Source: Nitrospirota bacterium (GTDB lineage Bacteria > Nitrospirota > Nitrospiria > Nitrospirales > UBA8639). Taken from it: a stretch of DNA of 15,049 nt. A program made the translations under genes and the position numbers. Positions within the stretch are counted from its first letter, which is position 1, and each line of letters opens with the position of its first letter. Below the pieces are notes generated by a model. The model ran no database searches. It saw nothing but the letters and a program-made list of their open reading frames with translations, and was not told the origin of the DNA. Shown one piece after another: positions 1 through 6,987 of the stretch. The stretch spans positions 1 through 15,049 of the forward strand of contig QIMB01000391.1 in NCBI GenBank assembly GCA_003233615.1, given 5' to 3'.

Positions 1-372
1 CCGGGCACCCTGGTAATCCGCCCGGCCGTCATGGGCGGGGTGCTCGGCATTGTCTACCGTGTGATTGCCACCCATCTGATCAAGAAAGCGGGCTTGACAA
101 AAAAGACAGCCCGGACCGGGGCGGTTACCCTCATCCAGCGGTTTGGCTCGGCACTCAATCTGAATATCCATTTCCATATGCTGTTCCTCGATGGTGTGTA
201 CACTGACCATTACGATGGAAGCAACCGGTTCCGCTGGGTCAAGGCGCCCACCAGCGCCGAGCTTACCCATCTGGCGCACACCATCGGCCACCGGGAAACC
301 CGCGCTAGTAATGGACTTTGTCGGGCTATTTATAATCGAGTGGAACTGGTAAGCGCATCCAGCGCCAGGTGA
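1..372 (+). pseudogene. IS91-family transposase, internal fragment
   Basis: The frame is open from the window edge, so the 5' part lies outside. The residues read a conserved core of the IS91-type (Y2/HUH) transposase, with the stretch ALNLNIHFHMLFLDGVY containing the His-x-His metal motif that HUH nucleases use to cut single-stranded DNA. Family resemblance continues to about HLAHTIGHR (near base 295) and then stops. The remaining ~25 codons to the TGA do not resemble the family, and the region that should carry the catalytic tyrosines is absent. It is therefore a truncated, inactive copy. Family proteins are several hundred residues long; only about 100 matching residues are present here. 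The ATG at 31 is internal and not a real start. Identification is from recognised motifs only. Confidence 0.85.
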
Positions 373-511
373 CTCAAATACGCCGCACCGCCAATTAACA
401 GCACTCCCCTTGCTTATATTTTCTCGAATTCATCCTGGGGTGCCCAATGATAGGCCTTGTGCATTCCAGCGGCCAGCAAACCGAGAGCCGTGATACTATG
501 AATGGTAAATC

Positions 512-1951
512 TTAAATGAAATTATTTCTTAGCCATTCCTCAAGCCGTCTTGTGGCAATAACATCATCGCGGTTATAGCCAAGGATTTCGGTTTTGAGGT
601 TATCTTTTTGATAGGGATCAGTTTCTGCGAGAAACCGATTGAACTGTACAATAGACCATTGTGAACCTGAGTCATCATCTTCCCATTGAAAATCAACAAG
701 GTCTTTGTGTTTGCAAATATCTTTTAAGCCATAGCCTTGAAGTGGCAGCACCAGATTATCAGTAACAGGTTTTTGCATATCAAATAGTGGGCTTTCTTCA
801 CCTAATAGCCATAGGACAGTTTCATTGTCTTCCATGGCATATCGTTCAGCATATTTTTTTATAGTGGTTCGCTCATGGCTAGAGTAGTGGGCGAGGATCA
901 AGTGAGGCAGGTTATTTCTATACTCTTCCACCTTTTCTAAAAAGCTAATCCATCCCTGCCGATCCTGATCCTCTGTGTTGGTCCAGACATACTCAAAATC
1001 ATTATTTGTATATCCTGGGATCAGGAATCCCCAAAGGTAAACGTGTTTTTCACCTGATGGTGTTAACGGATTATCTTCAATATCGAAATGAACCCAGCTT
1101 CCTTCAGGAAGGGAAACATCATTTAACTTAAAGACTTCACCTGTTTGCCATGATTTAGCCTGCAATATGGCTTTATGCTTTTTATCAATGCCTTTCAGGT
1201 AAGGAACATCCGGGATGTCTTCGGCTTTGGAACTTATAAACTGTGAAATTGTTCGGATGCCTTCTTTTCCCAGGCCTGCTTCCGCACGTCCTTGAATGCC
1301 ATATATGAGCGATAAACTTTCTTTTTCTTCAAAGTCTGGCCTGCAAACACCGTAATAGGAACAGGCTTTGCACTTGCTATGGCTATAGTGAACTTCTGGC
1401 ATTTCATGGGTATCCATCAGTTCACGCATTTCGGTAACAAACTGGTTGACGATCTTATTAGATTTGTCATCTATCTCAGATTGACCACCATCTCCATGGA
1501 ATACTATGGCTGGTAGACCATTATTCAGCATTCGCCGATAAAATCCGAGTTGAACTTGAATCTCTTTTTTATCTTCACTTAGAGAAAGCTTGGCATCGGC
1601 TGCCTGGTATTGGCCACTTTCATGCCGAAAGAGAAAATCAGGGAAGCCGATAAACCTTTCTTCTTCATCCCGAAGTTGGGCTTGATAGATTACATCAACG
1701 CCTTGCTCCATTAGCTCCATAGTGTGTGCTACCGAGAGGGCTTCATGTACCTCGTAGTCCTGGCTGAGCTTTTCCAGAATAGCTTTTTCGTGCGCAAGAC
1801 CAAGATCAATCACAAGTTGGTCGAATTCGCCAATCTCAATTTCCTGTCCTTCTGGCGGGTGATTATCAAACCACACCCTGCGGGCACACAAAGACCAGGA
1901 TTTGGCATCACTTGGTTTTACAAGATTTGCAGGTGGCATATTTGCAGACAC
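512..1951 (-). CDS. TM0106-family RecB-like nuclease (PD-(D/E)XK plus RNase H-like exonuclease)
   Basis: A 479-residue protein matching the architecture of the 'TM0106 family RecB-like putative nuclease' group. The N-terminal half is a RecB/Cas4-like PD-(D/E)XK domain: GFPDF at residues 102-106, then D119-x-K121, the usual catalytic D...D/E-x-K. One early cysteine (C22) and three late ones (C194, C197, C203) are arranged as in the 4Fe-4S cluster of Cas4 and AddB. The C-terminal half begins a DEDD-type RNase H-fold exonuclease at HFDIED (288-293) and ends with YNRDD (459-463), supplying acidic metal ligands. The start is GTG at 1951 because AAAGG lies about 6 nt upstream; an in-frame ATG four codons on (1939) lacks as good a ribosome site. 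It is transcribed away from the restriction operon. Its biological role is unproven; DNA processing in repair or defence is inferred. Confidence 0.85.
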   Translation of the reverse strand: MSANMPPANLVKPSDAKSWSLCARRVWFDNHPPEGQEIEIGEFDQLVIDLGLAHEKAILEKLSQDYEVHEALSVAHTMELMEQGVDVIYQAQLRDEEERFIGFPDFLFRHESGQYQAADAKLSLSEDKKEIQVQLGFYRRMLNNGLPAIVFHGDGGQSEIDDKSNKIVNQFVTEMRELMDTHEMPEVHYSHSKCKACSYYGVCRPDFEEKESLSLIYGIQGRAEAGLGKEGIRTISQFISSKAEDIPDVPYLKGIDKKHKAILQAKSWQTGEVFKLNDVSLPEGSWVHFDIEDNPLTPSGEKHVYLWGFLIPGYTNNDFEYVWTNTEDQDRQGWISFLEKVEEYRNNLPHLILAHYSSHERTTIKKYAERYAMEDNETVLWLLGEESPLFDMQKPVTDNLVLPLQGYGLKDICKHKDLVDFQWEDDDSGSQWSIVQFNRFLAETDPYQKDNLKTEILGYNRDDVIATRRLEEWLRNNFI

Positions 1952-2025
1952 TCTTTACCTTTTCCCTTCAACTCGTTAGAACTGTAACCAACCCTGTGTA
2001 TTTCACTGCCAAGAATAGCTGAATA

Positions 2026-2054
2026 TTGCAGATTCCTCAATTTTCCTTTATTCT
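2026..2054 (+). promoter_or_regulatory. possible sigma70-like promoter for the HTH-led operon
   Basis: TTGCAG (2026-2031) and TATTCT (2049-2054) are separated by exactly 17 bases. This would place transcription start about 20 bases before the ATG at 2083. Each hexamer matches the consensus only partly (about 3/6 and 4/6), so this is a weak call based on spacing and position in the divergent gap 1952-2082. No LexA box (CTGT-N8-ACAG) is visible in the gap, although dinD lies in the operon. Confidence 0.3.
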
Positions 2055-2082
2055 CTCACTAAATTACCTGGTGCGTCGAACA

Positions 2083-2277
2083 ATGACTGATGAAATTTTG
2101 ACCTTAAAAGAAGTCGCGGTATATCTAAAGCTGGCAGAAAAAACGGCTTACCGCCTTACAGCAGAGGGCAAGTTGCCTGGCTTCAAGGTGGGTGGTAGCT
2201 GGCGATTTAAACGCGAGGAGATTGAAACCTGGATTGAACGACAAGTAGAAGATAGAAAAGGGGGTGGTAAAAAGTGA
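2083..2277 (+). CDS. excisionase-family helix-turn-helix DNA-binding protein
   Basis: A 64-residue protein of the HTH_17 / excisionase DNA-binding type, related to the MerR winged helix. The pattern LTLKEVAVYLKLAEKTAYRL (residues 7-25) is the helix-turn-helix, and GFKVGGSWRF (33-42) is the wing typical of this family. The C-terminus is basic. ATG 2083 is chosen because homologues begin just before the LTLKE motif; the frame extends upstream to 2026 but that part resembles non-coding DNA. The ribosome site is weak. Such small regulators often head defence or helicase operons, and this one ends in a GTGA overlap with a helicase remnant. It probably regulates the operon rather than acting as a true excisionase, since no integrase is present. 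Confidence 0.8.
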   Translation: MTDEILTLKEVAVYLKLAEKTAYRLTAEGKLPGFKVGGSWRFKREEIETWIERQVEDRKGGGKK

Positions 2278-2378
2278 TTACCGACTATCACGCTAAATAC
2301 TGTGCTCATGAACTGATCAAGCGATATTCCCTGGCGGATGAAAGAAGTGTCCTCTTTTCGCTCAGCGGGCATGAATGA
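2274..2378 (+). pseudogene. N-terminal stump of a SNF2/DEAH-type helicase
   Basis: A GTG at 2274 overlaps the HTH stop codon by 4 nt and starts 34 codons beginning VITDYHAKYCAHELIKRYS. From memory, large SNF2/RapA-like helicases encoded directly after this type of HTH protein begin MITDYHAKYFAHELTKR, so the first ~19 residues look like the true N-terminus. The similarity then stops, and a TGA follows at 2376-2378. More than 900 codons of helicase appear to be deleted. The remaining ~107 bases to the res start hold only a possible 27-codon ORF. A short uORF conserved for regulation is possible, but the match to the helicase N-terminus makes a deletion scar more likely. Confidence 0.6.
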
Positions 2379-2395
2379 AGAGGGCGAGGTAGAGG

Positions 2396-2479
2396 ATGAG
2401 AGAATACTACGTGCGAATTTATGGGGCTCAAGGAATGTTGAGCTTGGTTGCCACTGCCATCGCGCCCTTCATGGAATGA
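2396..2479 (+). CDS. possible 27-residue small ORF / leader before res
   Basis: ATG 2396 has a purine-rich GAGG...AGAGG stretch directly upstream and opens 27 codons (MREYYVRIYGAQGMLSLVAT, then AIAPFME) ending in TGA at 2477-2479, seven bases before the res ATG. The stop lies within the GAGGG that serves as the res ribosome site, so its translation could couple to res. It could equally be a scrap of the gene deleted between the helicase stump and res. No family is recognised. It is a weak candidate. Confidence 0.25.
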   Translation: MREYYVRIYGAQGMLSLVATAIAPFME

Positions 2480-2485
2480 GGGAAA

Positions 2486-5400
2486 ATGAATAACCAATTC
2501 TTCGAACATCCTATTCTCAACTCTCCTTACGATTATCCAAGTCGGTACTGGGAGTTGGATGAGGCGGGCCAACCCACACAACAGATTATCGAAAGCCGAC
2601 GTCCTGCCGACTTCATCACGCCGATTCCTAAGCCCAGGAAGCGAAAAGGATCCTCCGACCAACAGCAAATAGTTTTTGACGAAGGCAAAGGCCTATCCAC
2701 AGAGGAGCAGCAATACGACCATACGGCGATCATCAATGGCGTTCGTCTGCAAGTCGATAAATGGCGAAGCCTGCCCAACCCCAATGACTGGAAGGTCACC
2801 CCTGAAACGGTCCGCCTGCTGCAACATTGGCGGCATCACAACTTCAGCAGCATTCGCCCATTTTTCTGCCAGGTCGAAGCCGTCGAAACAGCTATTTGGC
2901 TCACTGAAGTCGCACCGAACGCAGGAAAGGTTGGCAAAGGTTTCCTGGAGCACCTGGCTAACGCGAATAATGACGCTAACCCGGAAATCATGCGCCTGGC
3001 TCTAAAGCTGGCGACAGGCGCCGGCAAGACAACCGTCATGGCCATGCTAATTGCCTGGCAAACCATTAACGCGGTGCGCAAACCCCAGAGCAAAAGATTT
3101 ACCCGCGGATTCCTGATTGTTTCCCCTGGTCTGACCATCCGGGATCGCTTGCGTGTTTTACAACCCAACGATCCGGACAGCTATTACCAAAGTCGCGAAC
3201 TAATACCTGGCGACATGATGGGCGATCTGGAACGAGCGAAGATCGTTATCACCAACTATCACGCCTTTAAGTTACGTGAACGCATGGAACTATCAAAGGG
3301 TGGCCGTTCATTACTCCGAGGGCGAGGCGAAGAACTGAACACACTGGAAACAGAAGGACAGATGCTCCAGCGTGTTATGCCAGACCTGATGGGCATGAAG
3401 AACATCATGGCGATCAACGACGAGGCCCACCATTGCTATCGTGAAAAACCTGATAATGACACCGAAGGCGATCTAAAGGGAGACGACAAGAAAGAAGCCG
3501 ATAAGAATAGTGAGGCGGCTCGACTCTGGATATCCGGTATTGAAATAGTTAACCGTAAACTTGGTGTAACCCGTGTTATTGACCTGTCCGCCACACCGTT
3601 TTTCTTAAGTGGTTCCGGCTATGCGGAAGGCACCTTGTTCCCCTGGACGATGTGCGATTTTTCACTTATGGATGCCATCGAATGTGGCATTGTTAAGCTG
3701 CCGCGTGTGCCAGTAGCGGAAAATATTCCTGGCAATGAAATGCCAATGTTTCGCAATCTCTGGGAGCATATACGAAAGGACATGCCCAAAAAGGGTCGGG
3801 GCAAGGCGAAAACACTCGACCCACTCAGCCTGCCAGTGAGACTGCAAACTGCTCTTGAAGCACTCTATGGACACTACCAGAAGACCTACCAGTTATGGGA
3901 AGACGCCGGGGTTCATGTGCCGCCTTGTTTTATCGTTGTCTGCAATAACACATCCACTTCCAAGCTGGTGTACGACTTCATCTCGGGCTTTTATCGGGAG
4001 AATGATGACGGATCAACGACCCTTGAGAATGGGCGCTTGCCGCTATTCCGAAACTACGACGAACACGGCAACCAGATTGCCCGACCACGTACTTTGTTGA
4101 TTGACAGCGAGCAGCTCGAATCCGGCGATGCGCTGGACAAGAATTTCCATGAGATGGCTGCCGACGAGATCGACCGCTTTCGCCGCGAAATCGTCGAACG
4201 TACCGGCGACCGCCGTCAGGCCGAGAACATCACAGAACAGGACCTGCTGCGGGAAGTTATGAATACCGTCGGCAAGCAAGGCCGATTGGGCGACTCTATT
4301 CGCTGCGTCGTATCGGTTTCCATGCTCACCGAAGGCTGGGACGCCAACACCGTCACCCATGTGCTGGGCGTGCGAGCTTTTGGTACACAGCTTCTCTGCG
4401 AACAGGTGATTGGCCGTGCCTTGCGCCGCCAGTCCTATGATCTTAATGAAGAAGGGTTATTCAACGTTGAATATGCCGACATACTGGGGATACCCTTCGA
4501 TTTCACCGCCAAGCCGGTGGTTGCGCCTCCGCAGCCACCCCGTGAGACTATCCAGGTCAAGGCCATTCGACCTGATCGCGACGCCCTCGAAATCCGCTTC
4601 CCGCGGGTGGCAGGCTATCGTGTCGAACTGCCGGAAGAGTGCTTGACCGCTGAGTTTAATGATGACTCCGTTCTGGAACTGACACCAGACTTGGTTGGTC
4701 CATCGATTACGAGGAATGCCGGCATCATCGGCGAGGACGTGGATCTGAGTCTGGAGCACCTGGAAGACATGCGGCGCTCAACGCTACTGTTCCACATCAC
4801 CCAGCGTTTGATTTATACAAAATGGCGTGATCCGGGGGAAGAACCCAAACTGTACCTCTTTGGGCAATTGAAACGTATCGCCAAACAGTGGCTCGATAAC
4901 TGTCTGGTCTGTAAGGGTGGCACCTATCCCGCACAACTGATGTACCAGGAACTGGCTGACATGGCCTGCGAACGTATAACTGCCGGCATCACACGTTCAC
5001 TCATTGGCGAGCGCCCAATCAAAGTCGTGCTCGATCCGTACAACCCCATCGGTTCCACCGCCCATGTTAACTTCAATACCTCGAAGACTGATCGCTGGGA
5101 GACTGACGCCAAGCGCTGCCATATCAACTGGGCGATCCTTGATAGCGACTGGGAAGGCGAATTTTGCCGCGTGGCTGAGTCACACCCGAAGGTGAAAGCC
5201 TACATCAAGAATCACAACCTCGGATTGGAAGTACCATATCGTTATGGCTCCGAGACACGCAAATACATTCCCGACTTCATTGTCAAAATCGACGATGGCC
5301 ACGGTGACAATGACCTGCTGCACCTGATCGTTGAGATCAAGGGCTACCGGCGCGAAGATGCGAAAGAGAAGAAAGCCACGATGGAAGTCTACTGGGTCCC

Positions 5401-5542
5401 CGGTGTGAACAACTACGGTAAGTCAGGCCGCTGGGCCTTCGCCGAATTCACCGATGTTTACGAGATGCAAGCCGACTTCAAAGAAAAGGTCGAAGCCGAA
5501 TTCAACAAAATGATCGAAACAACCATAGGGATAATGGCATGA
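2486..5542 (+). CDS. res: type III-like restriction endonuclease subunit (BPTD_3080-type), SF2 helicase-nuclease
   Basis: A 1018-residue restriction subunit that would use ATP to act on DNA and cut it when the partner Mod target is unmethylated. Helicase superfamily 2 motifs appear in order: Walker A ATGAGKTT (176-183), DEAH (312-315), DLSATP (366-371), MLTEGWD (613-619) and QVIGRALRR (640-648). The C-terminus carries a PD-(D/E)XK nuclease: PDF at 929-931, then E950-I-K952-G. This is the type III Res layout (helicase, then endonuclease), and the length fits the Res-like group named BPTD_3080 in NCBI annotation. ATG 2486 follows GAGGG by about 4 nt. The last codons overlap the dinD start (ATGA), so the two are translationally coupled. 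All key catalytic residues are present, so the enzyme is probably active. GC is higher than in the genes at either end of the operon. The partner mod gene lies 1.4 kb downstream, separated by dinD and a GxxExxY cassette. Confidence 0.9.
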   Translation: MNNQFFEHPILNSPYDYPSRYWELDEAGQPTQQIIESRRPADFITPIPKPRKRKGSSDQQQIVFDEGKGLSTEEQQYDHTAIINGVRLQVDKWRSLPNPNDWKVTPETVRLLQHWRHHNFSSIRPFFCQVEAVETAIWLTEVAPNAGKVGKGFLEHLANANNDANPEIMRLALKLATGAGKTTVMAMLIAWQTINAVRKPQSKRFTRGFLIVSPGLTIRDRLRVLQPNDPDSYYQSRELIPGDMMGDLERAKIVITNYHAFKLRERMELSKGGRSLLRGRGEELNTLETEGQMLQRVMPDLMGMKNIMAINDEAHHCYREKPDNDTEGDLKGDDKKEADKNSEAARLWISGIEIVNRKLGVTRVIDLSATPFFLSGSGYAEGTLFPWTMCDFSLMDAIECGIVKLPRVPVAENIPGNEMPMFRNLWEHIRKDMPKKGRGKAKTLDPLSLPVRLQTALEALYGHYQKTYQLWEDAGVHVPPCFIVVCNNTSTSKLVYDFISGFYRENDDGSTTLENGRLPLFRNYDEHGNQIARPRTLLIDSEQLESGDALDKNFHEMAADEIDRFRREIVERTGDRRQAENITEQDLLREVMNTVGKQGRLGDSIRCVVSVSMLTEGWDANTVTHVLGVRAFGTQLLCEQVIGRALRRQSYDLNEEGLFNVEYADILGIPFDFTAKPVVAPPQPPRETIQVKAIRPDRDALEIRFPRVAGYRVELPEECLTAEFNDDSVLELTPDLVGPSITRNAGIIGEDVDLSLEHLEDMRRSTLLFHITQRLIYTKWRDPGEEPKLYLFGQLKRIAKQWLDNCLVCKGGTYPAQLMYQELADMACERITAGITRSLIGERPIKVVLDPYNPIGSTAHVNFNTSKTDRWETDAKRCHINWAILDSDWEGEFCRVAESHPKVKAYIKNHNLGLEVPYRYGSETRKYIPDFIVKIDDGHGDNDLLHLIVEIKGYRREDAKEKKATMEVYWVPGVNNYGKSGRWAFAEFTDVYEMQADFKEKVEAEFNKMIETTIGIMA

Positions 5543-6381
5543 AGACGGATCTGATACACAACATGATCGACACATTCGAGGCACATGCCCAGGAAACTGA
5601 AAATGGTGTGGAATTCTGGCTGGCGCGTGATTTACAGCATTTATTGGGTTACTCCGAATGGCGGAATTTCACAGCAGTGGTCAGCAAAGCAAAAACCGCC
5701 TGCGAGGTGTCAGACCACGCCATCACAGACCATTTTGTTGACGTCAACAAAATGGTCGATCTGGGTTCCGGCGGTCAAAGAGAAGTGGAAGAGATCATGC
5801 TCACCCGCTACGCTTGTTACCTGATCGCACAGAACGGTGATCCCAGAAAGTCTGAAATTGCTTTTGCACAGACCTATTTTGCAATTCAGACCCGCCGTGC
5901 AGAGCTCATTGAACAACGTTTGCTGGAGGCGGAGCGGGTCTCTGCACGTAAGAAACTGACCCAAACAGAAAAAGAACTTTCACAGGTGATCTATGAACAA
6001 ACGGGTGGTAACAAGAATTTTGGCATCATCCGTAGCAAAGGTGATCAGGCTTTGTTTGGTAAAACAACACAGGCTATGAAATCCCACTGGAAGGTAGCTG
6101 CCAACCGTCCACTGGCCGATTTTGCGCCAACGATTATTCTCAAGGCCAAAGACTTCGCTACCGAGATCACCATCTTCAATGCCAAAGAACAACAGATGGG
6201 TAGCGCAGCCGCCATCTCTAACGAACATATCACCAATAACGAAGCCGTTCGTAATACCTTGCTCGAACGTGGAATCCGTCCTGAAACCCTGCCACCCGCA
6301 GAAGACGTGAAAAAAGTTGAACGCCGTCTTGCATCAGAACAAAAGAAAACATTGAAAAATCCGGACGGACTGGATGGATGA
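5539..6381 (+). CDS. dinD: DNA damage-inducible protein D (DinD) homologue
   Basis: A 280-residue homologue of E. coli DinD (about 274 residues). The N-terminal part is BRO-N-like: FWLARDLQHLLGYSEWRNF (27-45), RYACYLIAQNGDP (90-102) and QTYFAIQTRR (111-120) match DinD signature blocks. The C-terminal half is a helical domain of the usual length. In E. coli, DinD is SOS-induced and inhibits RecA-mediated strand exchange and disassembles RecA filaments. Here it starts inside the res stop codon (4-nt overlap) and has no LexA box of its own, so it is likely expressed with res rather than only during SOS. It may limit recombinational repair of restricted DNA or modulate the host damage response (inference). 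Codons 64-73 form a perfect 30-bp palindrome, noted separately. An in-frame ATG at codon 9 is an alternative start. Confidence 0.9.
   Translation: MKTDLIHNMIDTFEAHAQETENGVEFWLARDLQHLLGYSEWRNFTAVVSKAKTACEVSDHAITDHFVDVNKMVDLGSGGQREVEEIMLTRYACYLIAQNGDPRKSEIAFAQTYFAIQTRRAELIEQRLLEAERVSARKKLTQTEKELSQVIYEQTGGNKNFGIIRSKGDQALFGKTTQAMKSHWKVAANRPLADFAPTIILKAKDFATEITIFNAKEQQMGSAAAISNEHITNNEAVRNTLLERGIRPETLPPAEDVKKVERRLASEQKKTLKNPDGLDG
5728..5757 (+). repeat. perfect 30-bp palindrome inside dinD
   Basis: The arm GACCATTTTGTTGAC (5728-5742) is followed with no spacer by its exact reverse complement GTCAACAAAATGGTC (5743-5757). It encodes residues 64-73 (DHFVDVNKMV), and the antisense strand reads the same decapeptide. 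A spacer-free 15+15 palindrome is very unlikely by chance. It could form a cruciform or bind a dimeric protein. Confidence 0.9.
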
Positions 6382-6389
6382 AGACATGA

Positions 6390-6465
6390 AACCACGAATG
6401 AACACCAATAGACACGAATATTTCAGGCTGTTTACATTAGTGTGCATTCGTGTCCATTAGTGGTT
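6390..6465 (+). repeat. hairpin A: inverted repeat of 10-bp units upstream of the GxxExxY gene
   Basis: The left arm (6390-6420) is three tandem 10-mers, ACCACGAATG, AACACCAATA and GACACGAATA, preceded by one A. The right arm (6435-6465) is its reverse complement at 24 of 31 positions. The loop is 14 bases (TTTCAGGCTGTTTA). It sits between the dinD stop (6381) and the AAGGA ribosome site of the next gene. A second copy at 6897-6974 has the same unit structure and loop length. Confidence 0.88.
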
Positions 6466-6477
6466 CAAGGATTTTTC

Positions 6478-6876
6478 ATGAAGGAACCGCGAATGAACAC
6501 GAATAGACGCGAATTGATACTAAAGAATGAGGCGCATCAGATTGTTGGTTGTGCGATGGAAGTATTGAATACGCTAGGGCATGGACTGCTTGAGAAGCCT
6601 TATGAGAACGCACTGGTCGTGGAGTTTGAATTGCAAGATATCTCGTATCGACAACAGCCCAGATTTGAGGTGGAATACAAGTCGGTCAAAGTAGGCGAAT
6701 ATGTGCCGGATCTGATCTGTTTTGATCAGATTGTCGTTGATACCAAGACCATTGAGAGAATAACCAATAATGAAATTGGGCAGATGATGAACTACCTGAA
6801 AATCACAGGTTTAAGCCTGGGGCTGCTTTTGAATTTCAAGCACTCGAAACTGGAATGGAAAAGGGTTGTTTTATGA
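6478..6876 (+). CDS. GxxExxY protein (small PD-(D/E)XK-like)
   Basis: A 132-residue protein of the GxxExxY family, a widespread group of unknown function. The signature is G36-LL-E39-KP-Y42, with the usual downstream block and the C-terminal NFKHSKLEWKR ending. Residues V76-P-D78-L followed by V87-D88-T-K90 have the spacing of a PD-(D/E)XK nuclease core, but nuclease activity is not established. ATG 6478 is chosen because AAGGA lies 6 nt upstream; ATG 6493 also has an AAGGA 7 nt upstream and is a real alternative. The first codons (to about 6515) are themselves a copy of the left arm of the flanking hairpins, so the N-terminal residues ...NTNRREL are repeat-derived. The gene sits between hairpins A and C and interrupts the otherwise overlapping restriction operon, suggesting a mobile or selfish cassette (inference). 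Confidence 0.85.
   Translation: MKEPRMNTNRRELILKNEAHQIVGCAMEVLNTLGHGLLEKPYENALVVEFELQDISYRQQPRFEVEYKSVKVGEYVPDLICFDQIVVDTKTIERITNNEIGQMMNYLKITGLSLGLLLNFKHSKLEWKRVVL
6484..6515 (+). repeat. unpaired left arm (copy B) of the 10-bp-unit repeat, inside the GxxExxY start
   Basis: This stretch reads GAACCGCGAATG, then AACACGAATA, then GACGCGAATT. It matches the left arms of hairpins A and C except for a few A-to-G changes. No matching right arm follows before the coding region proper. It contains the alternative start ATG 6493, so the repeat supplies both a ribosome-binding region and the first codons. Confidence 0.85.
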
Positions 6877-6974
6877 GAACCACAAATGCTTTTGGAGAAC
6901 CACGAATGGACACGAATAGACACGAATATTTCAAGATATTTTTATTAGTGTTCATTCGTGTCCATTAGTGGTTC
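6875..6974 (+). repeat. hairpin C: inverted repeat of 10-bp units between the GxxExxY gene and mod
   Basis: The left arm (6897-6928) and right arm (6943-6974) are 32 bases each and match at 28 of 32 positions around a 14-base loop (TTTCAAGATATTTT). The left arm is GAACCACGAATG, GACACGAATA, GACACGAATA. An extra degenerate unit, GAGAACCACAAATG (6875-6888), starts exactly 20 bases before GAGAACCACGAATG (6895-6908), keeping the 10-bp phase; it overlaps the stop codon of the GxxExxY gene. The right arm ends 13 bases before the mod ATG, so a folded transcript would sit directly upstream of the mod ribosome site. Confidence 0.9.
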
Positions 6975-6987
6975 AAAAGAGATAACT

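Noticed and set aside
414..511. Minus-strand peptide ending SITALGLLAAGMHKAYHW...FEKI before a TAA
   Set aside because: It reads like protein and could be a scrap of a deleted gene, but there is no start, no family I can name, and it runs into the TM0106 gene end. The rest of 373-511 shows no clear terminator.
1952..2082. LexA/SOS box controlling the operon that contains dinD
   Set aside because: CTGT occurs twice here but is not paired with ACAG at the required 8-base spacing.
2306..2668. 120-codon minus-strand ORF across the res start
   Set aside because: It overlaps the N-terminus of Res and the deletion scar, and has no recognisable domain.
6381..6480. Rho-independent terminator after dinD
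   Set aside because: The hairpin is long but imperfect and is not followed by a T-run; the same structure recurs before mod, so it is a repeat rather than a standard terminator.
6390..6974. CRISPR-like array
   Set aside because: The repeated units are 10 bp, adjacent and arranged as inverted arms, with no unique spacers of uniform length and no cas genes.
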